Shown here piece by piece: positions 1 to 7,078 of a stretch of 14,719 bases of DNA. The DNA is taken from NCBI GenBank assembly GCA_964631335.1, contig CAZVXD010000043.1, positions 1-14,719 on the forward strand, given 5' to 3'. Position 1 is the stretch's first letter. The number at the start of each line of letters is the position of its first letter. The notes beneath the pieces were generated by a model that saw only the letters and a list, made by a program, of their open reading frames with translations, ran no database searches and was not told the DNA's origin. The translations under genes and the position numbers were made by a program. Source of the DNA: JAFGHJ01 sp964631335 (GTDB taxonomy: Bacteria; Hydrothermota; UBA3072).

Positions 1-818
1 CGGACCGGATTATAATAGGAGCCGATAATTTTGAAGCTGCGGAAAAAATTAAGGATCTTTATGAGCCTTTTGTAAGGACGGGTAATCCGGTTCTCGTTAT
101 GCGAATCGAGAGCGCCGAGATGACCAAGTATGCGAGTAACACAATGCTTGCCTGCAGAATATCTTTCATGAACGAGATGGCAAATCTATGCGATAAAGTG
201 GGTGCTGATATCGAAGAAGTGAGAATAGGTATGGGGAAAGACCCCAGAATCGGTTCCAAGTTTCTTTTTCCCGGAATTGGATATGGGGGGTCGTGTTTTC
301 CTAAGGATGTAAAGGGAATAATACAAAAAGGCAGGGAATGCGGTTTGCCAATGCATATTTGCGGGAGTGTGGATAAGGTTAACGAAACTCAAAAGAGGCT
401 TTTATTCGAAAAAATTAAAGAAAGATTTGGAGGGCTCAAAGAAAGAAAAATAGCTGTTTGGGGGCTTTCTTTCAAACCTCAGACCGATGATATCAGGAAG
501 GCTCCTTCTCTAATTACAATAAGTCTTCTCCTTGCCGAAGGAGCAAAAATAAAAGCGTATGATCCTAAAGCGACAGAAAACGCCGAAGGTATTTTCGGGA
601 ATAAAATAGAATATTGTAGTAGACCTTATGATTGTCTTAAAGGATCTGAAGCCCTGTTGATTTTTACGGAGTGGAATGAATTCAGGAATCCGGATTTCCA
701 GAAGATTGGAGAATTAATGAATAAAAAGATAATTTTCGACGGTAGAAATATCTACGATCCGCTCAGGGTGAAAGAGTCAGGTTTTGAGTATCACTGCATA
801 GGGAGACCTAACTTTTAG
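1..818 (+). CDS. ugd: UDP-glucose 6-dehydrogenase, 3' part (5' end outside window)
   Basis: Oxidises UDP-glucose to UDP-glucuronate with two NAD+, in the cytoplasm, supplying a sugar acid for capsule or other surface glycans. The frame is already open at base 3, well before the first ATG at 99, so the gene enters from the left. About 271 residues are visible, and most of the N-terminal NAD-binding domain (roughly 160 residues by family length) is missing. Visible marks are the central helical domain with ESAEMTKYASNTMLACRISF, the active-site motif GYGGSCFPKD with its catalytic Cys codon at 294-296, and the C-terminal UDP-binding domain beginning IAVWGLSFKPQTDDIRKAPS. The family also contains UDP-mannose and UDP-N-acetylmannosamine dehydrogenases, but FKPQTDDIR and GGSCFPKD fit UDP-glucose dehydrogenase best. 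The stop TAG overlaps the 3' end of the convergent wzc-like gene by 11 bases. Confidence 0.93.
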   Translation, partial: DRIIIGADNFEAAEKIKDLYEPFVRTGNPVLVMRIESAEMTKYASNTMLACRISFMNEMANLCDKVGADIEEVRIGMGKDPRIGSKFLFPGIGYGGSCFPKDVKGIIQKGRECGLPMHICGSVDKVNETQKRLLFEKIKERFGGLKERKIAVWGLSFKPQTDDIRKAPSLITISLLLAEGAKIKAYDPKATENAEGIFGNKIEYCSRPYDCLKGSEALLIFTEWNEFRNPDFQKIGELMNKKIIFDGRNIYDPLRVKESGFEYHCIGRPNF

Positions 819-2943
819 TTTTGCTTTTTTCCTGATAGTAATATCCGTAATAATATCCATAATAACCATATTCTTTATGAATATCTACTTTGTTAAGTAC
901 ATATCCAAGGGCTCTGATTGAGAGTTGTTTCAGGAGTTCTGCGGTTTGGGCTATAAGATGGCGATTGGTTTCTCCGTAAGCGGCGACCAGTAAAGTTTCC
1001 TCAACTTCGGCAGCCAGTATTCTGCTGTCACTAACCGTCATTAACGGAGGAGAGTCTAGCAAAACTATATCGTATTCTTTTTTCCATTTTTTAAGGAGGT
1101 CTTTCATCCTGTCTGAATCGAGTAATTCGGATGGGTTTGGCGGTAGTTCTCCCGAGGGAATTACCTTTAAGCCATCAACAGAGATAGGCTGTATTTCTTT
1201 TTCTTCATTTATTAGTAATTCTGTGAGCCCCTTTGTTTTTTTTATTTTTAGATATTTCTCTATCGCGGGCCGTCGGAGGTCCGTGTCTACCAGAAGTACT
1301 TTTTTGCCGGAGGATACGAAGGAAAGAGCCAGATTAATAGCTACCATTGATTTTCCGGAACCGGTGTCCGGTCCGGTTATCAGAATTGAGGAGGGAAATC
1401 CTTCTGCTCTCGATAACTTTATATTCGCGCGCAGACTCCTGAAAGCTTCCGCGATATGGCTTCTGGATTCTTTTTCCGTTAATACAAAAAGAGTTTCCCT
1501 GTTTTTGCCTTTTTTGTCATTTTCAACGACAGGAATCCTTCCGAGAATAGGTAATGCGGAAATTCTCGTTATTTCAAACTCATCTCTAACCGCGGAATCT
1601 ACATAGTCCACTATAAAACCGCCTCCAATGCCCATTAGAATGCCGAGAATGAAAAATAGCACACTTTTTTTAATTTTTGACATTGTGTTGGGTCCTTTCG
1701 GTAATTGAGCAAACTCGAGTATTGAAATACCTCCGCTCTCTCTAACTTCTGTGATTTGAGCCTGCTCTCTCTTTTCCAGCAGCATAAGATATATTTTTTT
1801 GTTTGCTTCTTTTTCTCTCTCCAATCGCGCGAGTTCTAGATCTCTTTTCGGTATTTTGTTAAGTCTTTCTTTATAATATCTTAATGCCTCTTCCAGTGCT
1901 TCGATTCTGCTTCTGGCAACAGCATAATCGATGGTTAGATTTACGGATTGTTGCATAAAATCTTCCATCTGTACGAGAGGATCGAGGGTTCCCTCTTTTT
2001 GCAAAAGTTCTTTTGCCACCGTGCCCATCTTTTCTTTTAAAGATTGAATAGACTGATTTATGCGCAATATTTTTTGATCTTCGGGAGAATATCCCTGGAT
2101 TAACAGATTCGCTTTTTCGTTTTCCAGCGTTGTAAGCTGTCTCTTTAAGTCTACCAGAACATTATACGAGGTTTGAGAAGCTTCCGTAAGTAAAGATTTC
2201 TGTTGTTCGTTCAATTTAGATTTTATCGCGCTAAGTTTTTTTTCCAGAACTTCTGCTTCGATTGAAGCGGTTTTAAGTTCTTTTTCTATATCAGACATCT
2301 GTTTTATGAATTCTTCTATCTCAGATGAGATACCTAAAATTCCATATTTTTCTTTAAATTCTTTTAGTTTTTCTTCAGATTCTTCTAAATCTTTCTGAAC
2401 TTTTTCGGTTTGGTCCGCGATAAAGTCATAAGTGGAATGAGCATCTTCTTTTTTAATCTCGATGTCGAAATCCCTGTAAGTTTCCGCCAGTCTGTTTGCA
2501 AAGAACTGGCTGATGTACGGATTGGCTTCGGTTACTTTTATTTCTATAATACGTGATTCTCCTTTAACGCTTACCTCTATTCTTCCGTTTTCCATATCGC
2601 TTTTTATAAGAGAAAAGGCTTCTTTATTGCTTTTGATTCCCATTTTTTCAAGTTCGTTTTCCGAGAAACTGTTAGCGGTTTTTTCGAGCACCGGATAGCT
2701 TTTGATTAGAAAAATATGATTGGTTAGTTCTTCCTCGGTGGGAGATTTATAGTAAGTGCTTGTAAAGATCGATTCAACTCTTTTAACGAGGACTTTAGAC
2801 GTAGATGTGAAATTTGGGGGCGCGTAAAAAAAGTAAAGAACAGAAAGGATAAGGCAGACTGCGATAATACCTATAACTATTCCTCTCCTTCTTCTTATTA
2901 TTCTTAGATAATCTTTAATATCGATTTCATACTCTTTATTCAT
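808..2943 (-). CDS. Wzc-like polysaccharide co-polymerase with BY-kinase domain
   Basis: A 711-residue inner-membrane protein predicted to control polymer length and export and to autophosphorylate on tyrosine. Residues 5-45 carry the start of a Wzz domain (YEIDIKDYLRIIRRRRG) and membrane segment 1 (about 21-41). Residues about 165-400 are a long charged coiled coil, 405-420 hold the proline-containing stretch ILEFAQLPKGPN, and segment 2 is about 427-445. The cytoplasmic kinase has the oligomerisation motif E499-x2-R502-x2-R505, Walker A GPDTGSGKS (524-532), Walker A' VLLVDTDLRRP (549-559), Walker B DIVLLDSPP (625-633), and a C-terminal tyrosine cluster (692-703). The ATG at 2943 is chosen over one 51 bases upstream because it forms ATGA with the pyrE stop and has GAGGTGG six bases before it. 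Sensor and kinase are in one chain, as in proteobacterial Wzc, not split as in Firmicutes CpsC/CpsD. Confidence 0.93.
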   Translation of the reverse strand: MNKEYEIDIKDYLRIIRRRRGIVIGIIAVCLILSVLYFFYAPPNFTSTSKVLVKRVESIFTSTYYKSPTEEELTNHIFLIKSYPVLEKTANSFSENELEKMGIKSNKEAFSLIKSDMENGRIEVSVKGESRIIEIKVTEANPYISQFFANRLAETYRDFDIEIKKEDAHSTYDFIADQTEKVQKDLEESEEKLKEFKEKYGILGISSEIEEFIKQMSDIEKELKTASIEAEVLEKKLSAIKSKLNEQQKSLLTEASQTSYNVLVDLKRQLTTLENEKANLLIQGYSPEDQKILRINQSIQSLKEKMGTVAKELLQKEGTLDPLVQMEDFMQQSVNLTIDYAVARSRIEALEEALRYYKERLNKIPKRDLELARLEREKEANKKIYLMLLEKREQAQITEVRESGGISILEFAQLPKGPNTMSKIKKSVLFFILGILMGIGGGFIVDYVDSAVRDEFEITRISALPILGRIPVVENDKKGKNRETLFVLTEKESRSHIAEAFRSLRANIKLSRAEGFPSSILITGPDTGSGKSMVAINLALSFVSSGKKVLLVDTDLRRPAIEKYLKIKKTKGLTELLINEEKEIQPISVDGLKVIPSGELPPNPSELLDSDRMKDLLKKWKKEYDIVLLDSPPLMTVSDSRILAAEVEETLLVAAYGETNRHLIAQTAELLKQLSIRALGYVLNKVDIHKEYGYYGYYYGYYYQEKSKTKS

Positions 2944-3488
2944 CTTTTTCCACCTCTTTTGGTTATTGGTCTTTTTTCTTTGCAAAGAGGACATTTATCC
3001 GGGGGAAAGATTTCTATAGGATACTTAAGAACGGATTTAACAGGGATGCCGAGCTCTATATCCTCTACTGAACGATCAATCATTACAACCACAGCCACAA
3101 TTTCTCCTTTATCGGCAGCCTTAATTGTTTCCTTGATTGAACTTCCAGTGGTTAAAATATCATCTGCTATTACTATTTTATCCGATTCTTTTATTTCGAA
3201 TTCTCTTTTCAACGCTCTCCCTTTTTCGGTTCTTTCGGCAAAAGCACTTTTTCTCCCGGCTAATCTTGCCAGTTCAAAAGCTATAATTGCTCCTCCCAGA
3301 GTCGGGCCTACGAACCAGTCGGCTCTTGGGCTTAAATCTTTCATCTTTTCAAGGAAAGGTTCCATTAATGCCGGATTTTCCAATATCCTCATTTTTTCGA
3401 TATATTTATCTGAATGTAATCCCGAAGTCAACAAAAAGTGTCCTTGGAGTAAAGCATTCGAATTTTCAAGCAGTTTCTTGTAGTCCAT
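2940..3488 (-). CDS. pyrE: Orotate phosphoribosyltransferase
   Basis: Joins orotate to PRPP to give orotidine 5'-phosphate, the fifth step of de novo pyrimidine synthesis. The product is 182 residues. The PRPP-binding loop IVIADDILTTGSS lies at 105-117, and AERTEKGRALKREFEI at about 84-99 corresponds to the lysine-containing catalytic loop. The C-terminal end FPPDKCPLCKEKRPI (Cys166, Cys169) is the CxxC tail that I recall from the short Thermus-type PyrE group rather than the E. coli type. A TTG six bases upstream is rejected as the start because AAGGAG lies seven bases before the ATG at 3488 and would almost touch the TTG. The start lies inside the end of pyrF (23-base overlap), and the stop overlaps the next start by ATGA, so translation of pyrF, pyrE and the wzc-like gene is probably coupled. 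Confidence 0.95.
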   Translation of the reverse strand: MDYKKLLENSNALLQGHFLLTSGLHSDKYIEKMRILENPALMEPFLEKMKDLSPRADWFVGPTLGGAIIAFELARLAGRKSAFAERTEKGRALKREFEIKESDKIVIADDILTTGSSIKETIKAADKGEIVAVVVMIDRSVEDIELGIPVKSVLKYPIEIFPPDKCPLCKEKRPITKRGGKR

Positions 3489-4194
3489 TTTCAATCTCCT
3501 TAATTATATTCTCGGCTGCCCGGTGCATATCTTCGGATTTTATAATAGGTCTTCCCACAACCAAATAATCCGAGCCGTTCGCTATTGCCTCTTTAGGTGT
3601 AGTAAACCTTTTTTGATCCCCTGTTTCTGTTCCCTCCGGCCTTATCCCCGGTGTCACCACAGTGAAATCTTTACCCAAGCGGTTTTTGATAGAAGAAACT
3701 TCCTCGGCAGAGGCTACAACTCCTCCCAATCCCGCGCTTTTCGCGATTGAGGCTAAATCCAGTATTTCATCTTTTAAAGATTTTTCTATACCCAGGACGT
3801 CTTTTAAAAAAGCTTCATCCAGGCTTGTTAGTATTGTGACTCCAAGGATTATAGGCTTTTCGAGGGCTCGATTCCATAATGCTTTTTGAGCGGCTTCCAT
3901 CATTTCGAATCCGCCCAGAGTATGCAGAGTCAACATGTCAACACCAATAGCGGCTGCCGCATTAACCGCGCCTGAAACTGTGTTTGGTATATCATGCAAT
4001 TTTAAATCAAGGAAGACTTTTTTACCCTTCTTTTTTAAAATTTCTACTACCTCAGGTCCTCCCCGAGTGAACAGTTCTAATCCCACCTTAAAGAAATCCG
4101 CTAACCCTTCTAAATTGTCTACTATCACCATACTTTCATCGATTGAAGGAACATCTAAAGATACTATCAAATAGTCTTTTGCTTCTTTTTTCAT
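3466..4194 (-). CDS. pyrF: Orotidine 5'-phosphate decarboxylase
   Basis: Decarboxylates OMP to UMP, the last step of de novo UMP synthesis. The protein is 242 residues, normal for the bacterial class 1 enzyme. The catalytic D-x-K-x-x-D array is intact in FLDLKLHDIPNT (Asp63, Lys65, Asp68). The phosphate-binding parts are TPGIRP (181-186) and VVGRPI (212-217), and the N-terminal strand LIVSLDVPS is typical of the barrel. The start ATG shares ATGA with the pyrD stop. Only a weak purine-rich stretch lies upstream, so initiation probably relies on ribosomes finishing pyrD. Position between pyrD and pyrE matches the K-D-F-E order of the Bacillus pyrimidine operon. Confidence 0.96.
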   Translation of the reverse strand: MKKEAKDYLIVSLDVPSIDESMVIVDNLEGLADFFKVGLELFTRGGPEVVEILKKKGKKVFLDLKLHDIPNTVSGAVNAAAAIGVDMLTLHTLGGFEMMEAAQKALWNRALEKPIILGVTILTSLDEAFLKDVLGIEKSLKDEILDLASIAKSAGLGGVVASAEEVSSIKNRLGKDFTVVTPGIRPEGTETGDQKRFTTPKEAIANGSDYLVVGRPIIKSEDMHRAAENIIKEIENGLQETA

Positions 4195-5078
4195 TTTTTG
4201 TTTAAATCTTCTAATTTTTTATAACCTTTTTTTACCAACCAGCATTCTAAATTATCCAGGATTTCAATTGGTGCAAGGGGGTTGTTAAAGATAATGCTGC
4301 CGAGTTGAACCGCCGAAGCTCCGGCTATCAGGTATTCAAGCACATTTTTGTAATTTGCGATTCCTCCCGACCCTATAATTGGTATATCTACGGCATTTCT
4401 AATTTTATACACATTGTACAAAGCGAGGGGTTTTATTGCGGGTCCGCTGAGTCCTCCTGTTATTCTTTTGAATAAAGGTTTTTTGTTTTCTATATCTATA
4501 ACCATTCCGGAGAAAGTGTTGGAAGCGGTAACAGCATTTGCCCCTCCTTCCTTGGCGGCCTGAGCGGTTTCAGCTATCTTTTCAAAAGTTGGAGTAAGTT
4601 TAACTATAACCGGTAATTCTGTCTCTTCTCGCACGGCTCTGGTTACGGAAAAAACCATTTCAGGATCCTTTCCGAAATTTTCGCCTCCTCTACCTACATT
4701 GGGGCAACTAATATTTACTTCGAGTCCCGATACTCCTCTGATGCCAGATGTAACTCTTTTAAATTCCTCTATAGATTCTCCGAAAATATTAACGAAAATA
4801 GGAACATCAAGTTTTTTCAATTCGGGCAGAATTTCAGTCTTGAAATTCTCCAGGCCCTTGTTTTCCAGACCGATGGAATTGATGACTCCGCAGGGGGTTT
4901 CTGTGATTCTGGGAGGAGGATTTCCTTCTTTCGGATTTAGTGAAACTCCTTTACAGATAACTCCCCCCAATCTTTTGAAATCTACAATTTTTGTATATTC
5001 AAAGTCCCAGACACCTGAAGCAAGTAATATTGGATTTTTTAATTTTAGCGAGTTTATTTGTACCGATAAATCAATCAA
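4191..5078 (-). CDS. pyrD: Dihydroorotate dehydrogenase class 1B, catalytic subunit
   Basis: FMN enzyme that oxidises dihydroorotate to orotate and passes electrons through PyrK to NAD+. It is 295 residues. The N-terminus LSVQINSLKLKNPILLASG and the loop NISCPNV with Cys125 as catalytic base mark class 1 (class 2 has Ser there), and the adjacent pyrK fixes it as 1B. The flavin-phosphate region is IIGSGGIAN in the C-terminal part. The start is TTG at 5078: no ATG lies near the conserved first strand, and AAGAGGT stands five bases upstream of the TTG. It overlaps the end of pyrK by eight bases and shares ATGA with pyrF at its own end. Confidence 0.95.
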   Translation of the reverse strand: MIDLSVQINSLKLKNPILLASGVWDFEYTKIVDFKRLGGVICKGVSLNPKEGNPPPRITETPCGVINSIGLENKGLENFKTEILPELKKLDVPIFVNIFGESIEEFKRVTSGIRGVSGLEVNISCPNVGRGGENFGKDPEMVFSVTRAVREETELPVIVKLTPTFEKIAETAQAAKEGGANAVTASNTFSGMVIDIENKKPLFKRITGGLSGPAIKPLALYNVYKIRNAVDIPIIGSGGIANYKNVLEYLIAGASAVQLGSIIFNNPLAPIEILDNLECWLVKKGYKKLEDLNKK

Positions 5079-5808
5079 GGGATACCTCTTTTAGAGAGAA
5101 TATGGGACCTTCCTTGCATACGAGTTTGTACCCTTCAAGAGTTTTTACTGCGCAGGATTTACATCCTCCCAACCCACAACCCATTCTTTTTTCCATATAC
5201 ACGTATGTTTTATCTATTTGGCCTTTGTTTAGCGCTTTTTTTATTTTTTTAATCATTTCTATTGTGCCGCAGATAAATATTTGTTTATTTTTCAATTCGC
5301 CCTTATGTTTTTTTACAATGTTGGTGACAAGACCGCCATTTTCTTCGGTTATTGTTTTTACCTTAAAGCCTCGCTTTTTGAATTCGTGAATAAGAATTAA
5401 ATCTTTTTTGTTTTTAGCTCCGTAAAAAAGTGTGCCCCCTTTCATCCAGCCAGATTGGAAATAAACGGGAGCTATTCCTATTCCTCCAGCGATAAGGATG
5501 CCTTTCTCCGGCGGACAAAAAGTTTTTCCCAGAGGTCCGAGAATCTTCAGTTTATCTCCTTTCTTTATTTGAGCTAAGAGCTCTGTTCCCCTGCCTTTTA
5601 TTTTAAGAAGAATTGAAAAACCGCTTTTGTCTATATCCAGAAAAGAAAAAGGTCTTGAAAGATAAGGGTCGAGTCCGGGTAATCCTACCATGATGAAATT
5701 TCCGCACCCGGCAGATTTATGCATCTGATTGTCTTTCAGTGTAATCCTTTGATAGGCCCCGAGTTTTTTATTCTCTCGTACCGATAGTATCTTGAAGGCA
5801 GGATCCAT
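5071..5808 (-). CDS. pyrK: Dihydroorotate dehydrogenase B, electron-transfer subunit
   Basis: FAD and [2Fe-2S] subunit that takes electrons from PyrD's FMN and reduces NAD+, making a PyrD2K2 complex. The protein is 245 residues. RPFS at 52-55 is the FAD-binding RxxS of the ferredoxin-reductase family, GILIAGGIGIAPV (about 103-115) is the nucleotide-binding loop, and C-terminal Cys211, Cys216, Cys219 and Cys231 (MGCGLGGCKSC then C) are the cluster ligands. The start ATG lies 41 bases inside the end of the upstream lipoprotein gene, an unusually long overlap; the upstream sequence offers only a modest AAGAG. No later Met gives a complete N-terminal barrel, so this start is preferred. Confidence 0.95.
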   Translation of the reverse strand: MDPAFKILSVRENKKLGAYQRITLKDNQMHKSAGCGNFIMVGLPGLDPYLSRPFSFLDIDKSGFSILLKIKGRGTELLAQIKKGDKLKILGPLGKTFCPPEKGILIAGGIGIAPVYFQSGWMKGGTLFYGAKNKKDLILIHEFKKRGFKVKTITEENGGLVTNIVKKHKGELKNKQIFICGTIEMIKKIKKALNKGQIDKTYVYMEKRMGCGLGGCKSCAVKTLEGYKLVCKEGPIFSLKEVSLD

Positions 5809-7078
5809 AAAGCTCTTTTGCTTTTTCCGTGTATTTTGTATTTGGATATTTTTCTTCTAAAATAGTGAAAAGTTTATTGGCTTCCTGTGAAGAGGTCAAA
5901 TTTTCGTTCAGTTCTATATTCAATAATGTAAAAATAGCCTTTGGAGCGTAATGGCTTGTGGGGAATTGCTCTTGTACTTTTTTATACCATCCAACGGCTT
6001 TGTTTTTTTCGTTCAAATCCAGATAATAGATTTCTCCTATTCTGAAGAATATATATGAGGAATCTTTTTTTTCCTGGATTTGTTCTGTTTCTTCTTTTTC
6101 TTCTTCTTCTTCTTCTTCTTTCTCTGATAGCTTTTTAAGCAAGTCGATATTTTCGATAATTTCTTTTCTTGCCCGCACTTTACGGCTAATTCCTTCAAAG
6201 TTGCCCAGTGATTCCGCTTTTTTGTATGATTCAAGGGCTCCGGAAGTGTCTCCCTGTAGTTCTTTTATTTCTCCTATGTGATATTGAGCAACAACTCCCA
6301 GACTATCTTTCTTTTTGCCGGCAGATTCCAGCGGCTTGATTGCCTCCTCTAAATTTCCCTTTTGCATCAGGATTTTTCCCTTAAGCAGGGACAGAGTATC
6401 GTTCACTTTTCCCTTTTCAATTATAGAGAGAGCTTTTGAAAGGCTATCCATTTCTACGTACAAATCAGCCAGGTTCAGAATAAGTTTTCCCGAAGGTAAG
6501 CGGCTGCTTTCTTTCAAAGCATTCTTGTACATTTTTAAAGCTTCATCATTTTTACCGATTAATCTGTTCGCGTCTCCGATTAAATAATAGGCTTCTGCCA
6601 GATTCCTGCTGTATTTTTTAATAAAATTTTGGCCTTCTTCGATTACTTTTTCGGGTTCTTCTGTCAATAAATATAACTCTAATTTTGTTTTAAATGTTTC
6701 AATTATTATGTCTGGATCGTTTGATTGGGAAGCTCTTTCGAGGAATATGGCGGCTTCGTTTTCGTTTTTCTTTTCGAGTGCTATTTTTCCGAGAAAGAGA
6801 TAACTTTCGTATCTGAAAGGAGATTCCGGGAAATAGTCTACGATTTTTTTGAAATTTTGTCTTGCTTCGTCAGGTTTATTTAAGTGGTAATAATTTTTCC
6901 CCATAAGGAAAATAGCGTCGTCCACGTACTTTGATTTCGGATATCTTTCGAGGATTTTTTTACATTTTTCTAAGCTTCTGCTATAATTTTTCTCATCGCA
7001 GTATTTTTGTGCATTGTATAAAGTGTTATAATATATACATCCGGGAAGTAAAAGCAAAAAAAGAAAAAGCTTTTTCAT
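5768..7078 (-). CDS. Tetratricopeptide-repeat lipoprotein of unknown function
   Basis: A 436-residue predicted lipoprotein. A short basic n-region and leucine-rich core end in LPGC, so lipidation at Cys14 is expected; Pro in the lipobox is tolerated but not usual. The mature part is helical repeats of about 34 residues (for example 33-66, 70-102, 163-195, 238-270, 342-376) with tetratricopeptide spacing of small and aromatic residues. This suggests a protein-binding scaffold in the envelope, perhaps like the BamD/YbgF type, but no specific partner can be named. A low-complexity acidic linker EEEEEEEKEE (321-330) separates the last repeats and is encoded by a GAA/GAG triplet run. The start forms ATGA with the rng stop. 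The motif IYYNTLYNAQKY just after the lipid cysteine resembles lipoproteins I associate with FCB-type and candidate-phylum genomes; that is recollection, not proof. Confidence 0.85.
   Translation of the reverse strand: MKKLFLFLLLLPGCIYYNTLYNAQKYCDEKNYSRSLEKCKKILERYPKSKYVDDAIFLMGKNYYHLNKPDEARQNFKKIVDYFPESPFRYESYLFLGKIALEKKNENEAAIFLERASQSNDPDIIIETFKTKLELYLLTEEPEKVIEEGQNFIKKYSRNLAEAYYLIGDANRLIGKNDEALKMYKNALKESSRLPSGKLILNLADLYVEMDSLSKALSIIEKGKVNDTLSLLKGKILMQKGNLEEAIKPLESAGKKKDSLGVVAQYHIGEIKELQGDTSGALESYKKAESLGNFEGISRKVRARKEIIENIDLLKKLSEKEEEEEEEKEETEQIQEKKDSSYIFFRIGEIYYLDLNEKNKAVGWYKKVQEQFPTSHYAPKAIFTLLNIELNENLTSSQEANKLFTILEEKYPNTKYTEKAKELYGSCLQDTIGTRE
6098..6121 (-). repeat. GAA triplet microsatellite in the lipoprotein gene
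   Basis: On the plus strand this reads as seven to eight uninterrupted TTC units, which are GAA codons on the coding strand, inside the stretch for the glutamate run at residues 321-330. Because the unit is three bases, slippage would change linker length without breaking the frame. Confidence 0.8.

Noticed and set aside
99..818. Treating the ATG at 99 as the start of ugd
   Set aside because: The same frame is open back to base 3 and reads conserved dehydrogenase sequence there, so the gene is cut by the window edge.
1223..1606. 127-codon plus-strand frame within the wzc-like gene
   Set aside because: It is antisense to the kinase catalytic domain, whose motifs are intact.
2944..2994. Longer wzc-like start at 2994
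   Set aside because: It adds 17 basic residues inside pyrE; the ATG at 2943 has GAGGTGG at proper spacing and the ATGA overlap, and leads directly into the Wzz domain.
2959..3483. 174-codon plus-strand frame opposite pyrE
   Set aside because: It is antisense to an intact PyrE with its PRPP loop; no start signal is seen.
6037..6234. Lysine-rich 65-codon minus-strand frame
   Set aside because: It is the shifted reading of the GAA run inside the lipoprotein gene; the poly-Lys is an artefact of AAG codons.
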